From Nitrososphaerota archaeon (lineage in GTDB: Archaea > Thermoproteota > Nitrososphaeria > Nitrososphaerales > JAPUIC01), in the NCBI GenBank assembly GCA_027297425.1, contig JAPUIC010000067.1:1-9762 (forward strand): DNA of 9,762 nt, written 5' to 3'. Of this stretch, positions 6,025 through 9,762 are shown one piece after another. The translations under genes and the position numbers were made by a program. Position 1 is the first letter of the stretch. Every line of letters begins with the position of its first letter. Under the pieces are notes generated by a model. It was not told where the DNA came from and did no database searches. It saw only the letters and a list, made by a program, of their open reading frames with translations.

Positions 6025-7067
6025 TGAGTTATATGATGAAAGACATCTTCTTGAAAGCCTGCAACAAAGAGAATTATGACCAAATTCCGGTTTGGTTTAT
6101 GAGACAAGCGGGTCGATATATGGCGAGTTATAGGAAGCTCCGAGAAAAATATGACTTTATGCAGATAGCTAAAACGCCGCAGCTCTCTTCTCAAGTGGCC
6201 TTATCTGCTGTCAAAGAATTGGGGGTGGATGCAGCCATTATCTTTTCCGATTTGATCCTCCCGGTTGAGGCAATGGGAGCTAAAGTTAGGATCGAGGAAA
6301 GACGCGGTCCGATAGTCGAACACGTTGTTCGGAGTATGAGGGATGTTGAATCGCTTCGCGTCGTTGATCCTTCTAAAGAGCTTAACTGTGTCTTAGAGGG
6401 AATCGATTTAACATTGGGAGGTCTCGAGGAGGGAATCCCCCTTATCGGCTTTTCAGGTGCACCATTCACGTTAGCCACATATCTCGTGGAAGGAACCCAT
6501 ACTAGAGATCTAACGAATGTTAAGAGACTTATGTATGAAAATCCAGATGTCTGGCATGAGCTGATGGGTAAGCTTACGGAAATGACTGTAGCAAACCTTA
6601 GATCACAGATCCAGGCTGGCGTACATGCGGTTCAACTATTCGATACGTGGGCCGAATGTCTGAGTCCGACTGATTACAAGGAATATGTTTTCGAGTATTC
6701 CAGAAAGGTTTTTCGTGGAATTGAGGGTGAGAGAGTTCCTCGATTACATTATGCGAGAGGAGGGGCTAACTTGCTCAAATTATTACACGAGACAGGGGGA
6801 GATATCTTGAGCGTCGATTGGCGAACGGACATCGATGAAGTATGGAAGTTATTAGGTAATGGGGTAGCAGTCCAGGGTAATCTAGAGCCGGCCGTACTCT
6901 TTTCGTCTATACCTAATATTGAAGCCAGAGTGAGTGACATTCTTAGAATTGCTGAGGGCAGAGCAGGATATATCTTCAACCTAGGCGGTGGGATTCTTCC
7001 AGAAACGCCAGTCGAAAATGTGAAGCACGTGGTTGACTACGTACACAATTGGAGGCGATCTAGCTAA
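6024..7067 (+). CDS. hemE: Uroporphyrinogen decarboxylase
   Basis: Removes the four acetate carboxyls of uroporphyrinogen III to give coproporphyrinogen III, committing the pathway to heme by the HemE-dependent routes. The 347 residues form a complete UroD barrel. WFMRQAGRYM (24-33) supplies substrate-binding Arg27 and Arg31; FSDLILP (74-80) holds the key catalytic Asp76 (human Asp86); GAPFTLATYLVEG (145-157) contains Tyr153 (human Tyr164); SVDWRTDIDE and AVQGNLEPAVLF follow near 263-293. Two normally conserved positions differ: QLFDTWA has Thr208 where Ser is usual (human Ser219), and NLGGGILPETP has Gly332 where the family has His (NLGHG; human His339). ATG 6024 shares one base with the hemL stop, an overlap typical of translational coupling. 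Archaea using the siroheme-Ahb route do not need HemE, so its presence matters for pathway assignment. Confidence 0.94.
   Translation: MSYMMKDIFLKACNKENYDQIPVWFMRQAGRYMASYRKLREKYDFMQIAKTPQLSSQVALSAVKELGVDAAIIFSDLILPVEAMGAKVRIEERRGPIVEHVVRSMRDVESLRVVDPSKELNCVLEGIDLTLGGLEEGIPLIGFSGAPFTLATYLVEGTHTRDLTNVKRLMYENPDVWHELMGKLTEMTVANLRSQIQAGVHAVQLFDTWAECLSPTDYKEYVFEYSRKVFRGIEGERVPRLHYARGGANLLKLLHETGGDILSVDWRTDIDEVWKLLGNGVAVQGNLEPAVLFSSIPNIEARVSDILRIAEGRAGYIFNLGGGILPETPVENVKHVVDYVHNWRRSS
7051..7060 (+). promoter_or_regulatory. Extended Shine-Dalgarno-like site before the small ORF
   Basis: GGAGGCGATC, at the very end of hemE, matches 9 of 10 positions of GGAGGTGATC, the full complement of the conserved 3' end of archaeal 16S rRNA. 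The last base is 9 nt from ATG 7070, but the GGAGG core is 14 nt away, which is longer than usual. It encodes W-R-R-S at the HemE C-terminus, so the match may be coincidental. Confidence 0.35.
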
Positions 7068-7069
7068 AT

Positions 7070-7282
7070 ATGACGAAAAACACAGACATGATCCCTTGTC
7101 AAATATTTCCTCGATACATCTTTGATAGTACCGGATTCATAAGTGAATCGGGGAGGCTTGTCATAGGTTCACCATGCTCCCCATGCGAGAAATTAAGTTG
7201 CAAGGGTTATCGGAAGATGGCTTTGGATTACGAGGGAGCATACCACCTTACTTTACAAAGGGGTCTTCCCATTTCTGGATAA
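7070..7282 (+). CDS. Possible small cysteine-containing protein, unknown function
   Basis: A 70-residue frame starts with ATG 2 nt after the hemE stop, behind an extended Shine-Dalgarno-like motif, and almost exactly fills the space between hemE and sat. It runs 35 bp into the 3' end of convergent sat. The protein has Cys10 and a cluster Cys36-x2-Cys39-x4-Cys44 (SPCSPCEKLSCKG), which could bind a metal or Fe-S cluster. The C-terminal third is rich in aromatic and basic residues. No signal peptide or membrane segment is seen. I do not recognise a family. Favouring a real gene: spacing, ATG start, ribosome-binding motif and clustered cysteines. Against: short length and overlap with sat. It could also be the remnant of a longer gene. 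Co-transcription with hemE would suggest a heme-related or metal-handling role, but that is only context. Confidence 0.45.
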   Translation: MTKNTDMIPCQIFPRYIFDSTGFISESGRLVIGSPCSPCEKLSCKGYRKMALDYEGAYHLTLQRGLPISG

Positions 7283-8393
7283 CCTCTAAGACCTCGGGTC
7301 GAACCAACTTGAGTGCGGAATCGCCCTTTTTCTGGAGGACATCTCTCAGCAACGTTCCGCTGAAATTCGATCTTGTATCTTCTCCATGCGGACAAGTCTT
7401 TTCGGTCGCAACGGAAGCACACTTACTGCAGTAGAAAAATGCGAAAAAAAACAAGGGAAGAATACCTAGGTCGGTGTAATCCTGAAATATTTTATGGGAA
7501 TCATATGGATCGTAAAAGTTACCGACTCCAGCATGATCACGGCCAACGATAAAATGAGTGCAGCCGAAATTCTTTCTGACAATTGCATGAAAGATGGCTT
7601 CCCGAGGCCCGGCATATCTCATTTCTGTATGAAGAGTGCCCAATAATACACGATCTCGTGGAAAGTAAAAGTTCACCAATACATCGTATGTCCCTAGTAT
7701 GACGTCATCTCGAAAATCTCCACTCTTTTTCTTCCCGATTACAGGGTTAATGAATAGACCGTCGGTGAAGTTAAGTGCGGTCTTCTGTACATACTCGTGT
7801 CCCAGATGAGGAACATTTCTAGTTTGAAATCCAACTATCGTCTCCCACCCTCGCTTCTCAAAGACATCTCGAGTATCAACTGGATCTAATCCATATTGAC
7901 TGTCTTTGTTCGACCCTTCTTTCACTAACTCTATCTTTCCACCCAAGAAGACATCATTCGCAGTGAAAGTCCGTTGAACCCCTGGATGACTCGGATCATC
8001 CGTTAAGAAGATACCTTTAGCAAGCTCTCGTTTGTTCATGGTAAAACGCTCCTCGACATTCATTATTGCGAGACCATCACCGCCTTCTTCGGTGATAACG
8101 ATGTCCTTACTACGATAGGCATCATCCGCCACATCTTCATTCACATCTAGAAGGATTGGAAGAGTCCATGGCAACCAGTTTGAGAGCCTGCCGTCCTTTA
8201 GGATACTTTTAAGATCCTCTTCCCCATTGAATCCTTCCAGTGGACTAAAGACGCCGGTAGCGATGTTCTCTATATCCCGCATCTTATCGTTTTGGACAGA
8301 AATCCTAGGGTAACTTCTGAATTCATTTAGCGGTTCGCCGGAACTATCAGTCCTTATCCGGTTAACCAATTTTCCGCCGTGAGGTCTGATCAT
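7248..8393 (-). CDS. sat: Sulfate adenylyltransferase (ATP sulfurylase)
   Basis: Activates sulfate with ATP to adenosine 5'-phosphosulfate, the substrate of the adjacent APS reductase. The 381 residues match the stand-alone prokaryotic and archaeal form with no fused APS kinase. An N-terminal PUA-like domain (about 1-165) carries the IATGVFSPLEGF motif (44-55). The catalytic domain contains QTRNVPHLGHE (190-200) with nucleotide-binding His196 and His199, MRYAGPREA (258-266) and GRDHAG (284-289). Near the C-terminus Cys322, Cys325, Cys334 and His336 (YCSKC...TCPHG) form the zinc-site signature seen in many archaeal and bacterial Sat proteins. An FFFAFF run (315-320) precedes this site and is encoded partly by a T8 tract. 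The ATG start lies 44 bp after the cysH stop on the same strand; a TATA-like element in that gap may give an extra promoter. The 3' end overlaps the small plus-strand ORF by 35 bp. Confidence 0.95.
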   Translation of the reverse strand: MIRPHGGKLVNRIRTDSSGEPLNEFRSYPRISVQNDKMRDIENIATGVFSPLEGFNGEEDLKSILKDGRLSNWLPWTLPILLDVNEDVADDAYRSKDIVITEEGGDGLAIMNVEERFTMNKRELAKGIFLTDDPSHPGVQRTFTANDVFLGGKIELVKEGSNKDSQYGLDPVDTRDVFEKRGWETIVGFQTRNVPHLGHEYVQKTALNFTDGLFINPVIGKKKSGDFRDDVILGTYDVLVNFYFPRDRVLLGTLHTEMRYAGPREAIFHAIVRKNFGCTHFIVGRDHAGVGNFYDPYDSHKIFQDYTDLGILPLFFFAFFYCSKCASVATEKTCPHGEDTRSNFSGTLLRDVLQKKGDSALKLVRPEVLEVIQKWEDPFVK

Positions 8394-8426
8394 CCTATGC
8401 GGAAACGCCTGAATAATTATCTAGCG

Positions 8427-8434
8427 ATTTATAG
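8427..8434 (-). promoter_or_regulatory. sat: TATA-like element upstream of sat
   Basis: Read on the minus strand this is CTATAAAT, located in the cysH-sat gap about 37 nt before the sat ATG. A start of transcription 26 nt downstream would leave a leader of roughly 10 nt. The element suggests that sat can be transcribed on its own as well as from the cysH side. No clear BRE was found upstream. Confidence 0.33.
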
Positions 8435-8437
8435 TGA

Positions 8438-9178
8438 TTAATCTTTCTTCCCGGCAACACTATGGATTCCACATTCTTTGTCGATGCCAAGCTCCCACCA
8501 CCACCTTCCGGCACGAGGATCTTCCTCTGGCTTAACCGCACGAGTGCACGGAGCACATCCAAGGCTAGGGTACCCTTGGTCATGTAATTTGTTGTAAGGT
8601 ACTTGATGTGCATCAACATATCCCTTGACTTTTTCCGAGTTCCAATCCGCTAATGGATTTATCTTCACAATATCACCATGATCTGCATCCAATTCTACCT
8701 TATTGATACCTGTCCTACTTTGAACCTGATCCCGCCTCAACCCTGTTATCCAAGCGTCGGATCCACTGAGTGCTCGACGTAAGGGTTCTACCTTCCGGAT
8801 TCCACAACATAATTTCCGGAAGTCTACACTCTTGTAGAATAGGTTCAATCCATTATCCCGTACCATTTTTTCAACAGATGTTGTATCAGGAAAGTAGACT
8901 TCTATATCGAGGTCATATTTTTCTCTAACTGCATCCATAACGTCATAGGTTTCTTGCGGGAGGCGACCGGTATCAAGAGTTACGATTTTTACATCAGTTT
9001 TTATTCTGCTTATCATGTCGATTAGCACCACATCTTCTAGACCAAAACTCGAGGAGAGTACTAATTTCGGAAATCTGTTGACGGCCCACTCTAATACAGC
9101 TTCGGGCGCTTTCGTTTCCAGCTCCGCTGCTATCTTTGTCACTTCAGTTTCTTCCATTTTCGTGCGAATTGATTCCAT
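8438..9178 (-). CDS. cysH: Assimilatory adenylylsulfate (APS) reductase, 4Fe-4S type
   Basis: Thiol-dependent reduction of APS to sulfite and AMP; cytoplasmic, second step of sulfate assimilation after Sat. The 246 residues show the PAPS/APS reductase adenylyl-sulfate fold: LSSSFGLEDVVL (41-52) is the pyrophosphate-type nucleotide loop, followed by LDTGRLPQETY (68-78) and ITGLRRDQVQSR (144-155). Cys124-Cys125 (KLCCGIRKVEPL) and Cys208-x2-Cys211 (LGCAPCTRAV) form the paired-cysteine 4Fe-4S signature of APS reductases, absent from PAPS-specific enzymes. The C-terminal KECGIH carries the catalytic Cys236. Together with no APS kinase nearby, this argues that APS is reduced directly. ATG 9178 is 5 bp after the stop of the membrane-protein gene; ATG at residue 8 (9157) is an alternative start. 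It probably forms an operon with the flanking genes. Confidence 0.94.
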   Translation of the reverse strand: MESIRTKMEETEVTKIAAELETKAPEAVLEWAVNRFPKLVLSSSFGLEDVVLIDMISRIKTDVKIVTLDTGRLPQETYDVMDAVREKYDLDIEVYFPDTTSVEKMVRDNGLNLFYKSVDFRKLCCGIRKVEPLRRALSGSDAWITGLRRDQVQSRTGINKVELDADHGDIVKINPLADWNSEKVKGYVDAHQVPYNKLHDQGYPSLGCAPCTRAVKPEEDPRAGRWWWELGIDKECGIHSVAGKKD

Positions 9179-9183
9179 TGCTC

Positions 9184-9762
9184 TTAGCCCTTAATGAGTA
9201 GAATTATTGCGGTAATAAATAGTATCACTCCTAAAATTATCCTGATGTATTTTATAGGTAGTTTATGGCCTATCCTGCTCCCTACATAGACACCAGGTAT
9301 AGATCCGGTCATAAGTAATGCCAGTAAAGGTAAAGCAACACCGCCAAGGCTAAGGTATACGAGACCAGTTATTCCGGTTATGACTGCGGCGAATAACATA
9401 TCAGTCCCTATTAATTTGGTGGGTATCAGATTGTAGCTGAAGAGCAAAAATGGTAGTAACAGAGTCCCACTCCCTACAGATGTTATGCTAACTAGGAATC
9501 CGATGAGAGCCCCAACGATGACAGTGATCATATTTCGCCTAGGGCCTAAAATATCAGTAATCTTGTGACTAACGCCACTCGTTCGTCCAGTGGCCTGATA
9601 TAATATCAAGATCGCGGATGGAATTAAAATTAATCCCAAACTTTGATTTATGAACGAGTCTATCTGAATTCCAATGTCAAAGGCCGCTTCGGTAACCAAG
9701 ATGATACCCAATGCAGAGGCAGGAATTCCGCCAATTAACAGATACTTCACTATCTGAAAGTC
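9184..9762 (-). CDS. TauE/SafE-family membrane permease, N-terminus cut by window edge
   Basis: Members of this family are polytopic membrane proteins, usually of about 250-300 residues and eight helices, that move sulfite, sulfoacetate or related anions. Here the frame is open through the right edge (residues D-F-Q-I before the GTG at 9750), so that GTG is probably internal and perhaps 70-90 N-terminal residues lie outside. About six membrane segments are visible, numbered from the GTG: 3-20, 37-51, 74-104, 107-127, 129-146 and 159-186. The second-repeat glycine motif SVGSGTLLLP (91-100) and the IPGVYVGSRIG segment (151-161) are characteristic. LLIGGIPAS near residue 4 should close the first repeat. 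The gap to cysH is 5 bp on the same strand, so a role in sulfur-anion transport linked to sulfate assimilation is reasonable. Substrate and direction cannot be read from the sequence. Confidence 0.85.
   Translation of the reverse strand, partial: DFQIVKYLLIGGIPASALGIILVTEAAFDIGIQIDSFINQSLGLILIPSAILILYQATGRTSGVSHKITDILGPRRNMITVIVGALIGFLVSITSVGSGTLLLPFLLFSYNLIPTKLIGTDMLFAAVITGITGLVYLSLGGVALPLLALLMTGSIPGVYVGSRIGHKLPIKYIRIILGVILFITAIILLIKG

Noticed and set aside
7076..7331. Short T-tracts as terminators of the convergent transcripts (T5 at 7327-7331 plus strand; A5 at 7076-7080 read as T5 on the minus strand)
   Set aside because: Five-base tracts are too short and common, and no associated structure was seen, so the termination sites remain undefined.
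7174..7434. 86-codon plus-strand frame starting inside the small ORF and running into sat
   Set aside because: Most of it is antisense to the conserved zinc-site end of sat, and the translation has low-complexity, shadow-like composition.
8395..8619. 74-codon minus-strand frame overlapping the cysH 3' end
   Set aside because: It is another register of the conserved CysH C-terminus (GCAPC to KECGIH), so it is a shadow frame.
9748..9750. GTG at 9750 as the start of the permease
   Set aside because: The frame stays open to the edge and the protein would lack the first half of the TauE/SafE repeat, so the true start lies outside the window.

Overview
This window holds a compact, gene-dense stretch of what looks like an archaeal chromosome. 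The best guess is an ammonia-oxidising-type Thaumarchaeote (Nitrososphaeria), moderate confidence. The case rests on gene content: a C5-route tetrapyrrole gene set, a HemQ/chlorite-dismutase-like gene inside it, and an archaeal-type ATP sulfurylase next to a four-cysteine APS reductase. Non-AUG start codons and GGAGG(T) Shine-Dalgarno-like motifs complementary to the 16S 3' end fit but are not specific. No rRNA, tRNA, mobile element, repeat array or CRISPR was seen.

Left part, plus strand (1-7067): hemA (5' end cut by the window), hemC, hemD, hemB and a hemQ/cld-like gene are packed head to tail with overlaps or gaps under 15 bp, as in one operon. After the only sizeable plus-strand gap (172 bp, no gene seen) come hemL and hemE, which overlap by 1 bp. 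Together they encode glutamyl-tRNA -> glutamate-1-semialdehyde (HemA) -> 5-aminolevulinate (HemL) -> porphobilinogen (HemB) -> hydroxymethylbilane (HemC) -> uroporphyrinogen III (HemD) -> coproporphyrinogen III (HemE). The HemQ-like protein is a candidate for the last step, coproheme decarboxylation to heme b. The copro-oxidase and ferrochelatase are not in the window. HemE plus HemQ points to a coproporphyrin-dependent heme route rather than the siroheme (Ahb) route usual in archaea.

Middle (7070-7282): a possible 70-residue cysteine-bearing protein starts 2 nt after hemE and runs convergently into the end of sat.

Right part, minus strand (9762 down to 7248): a TauE/SafE-type membrane protein (N-terminus cut by the window), cysH (APS reductase with a 4Fe-4S cysteine signature) and sat. 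They fit a sulfate-assimilation unit: ATP sulfurylase makes APS, APS reductase makes sulfite, and the permease may move a sulfur anion. The two halves are linked in logic, because the siroheme of assimilatory sulfite reductase branches from the same uroporphyrinogen III.

Points deserving attention are the HemE/HemQ pairing, substitutions at normally conserved active-site positions in HemE and HemB, four consecutive genes that appear to need TTG or GTG starts, and the small Cys protein.
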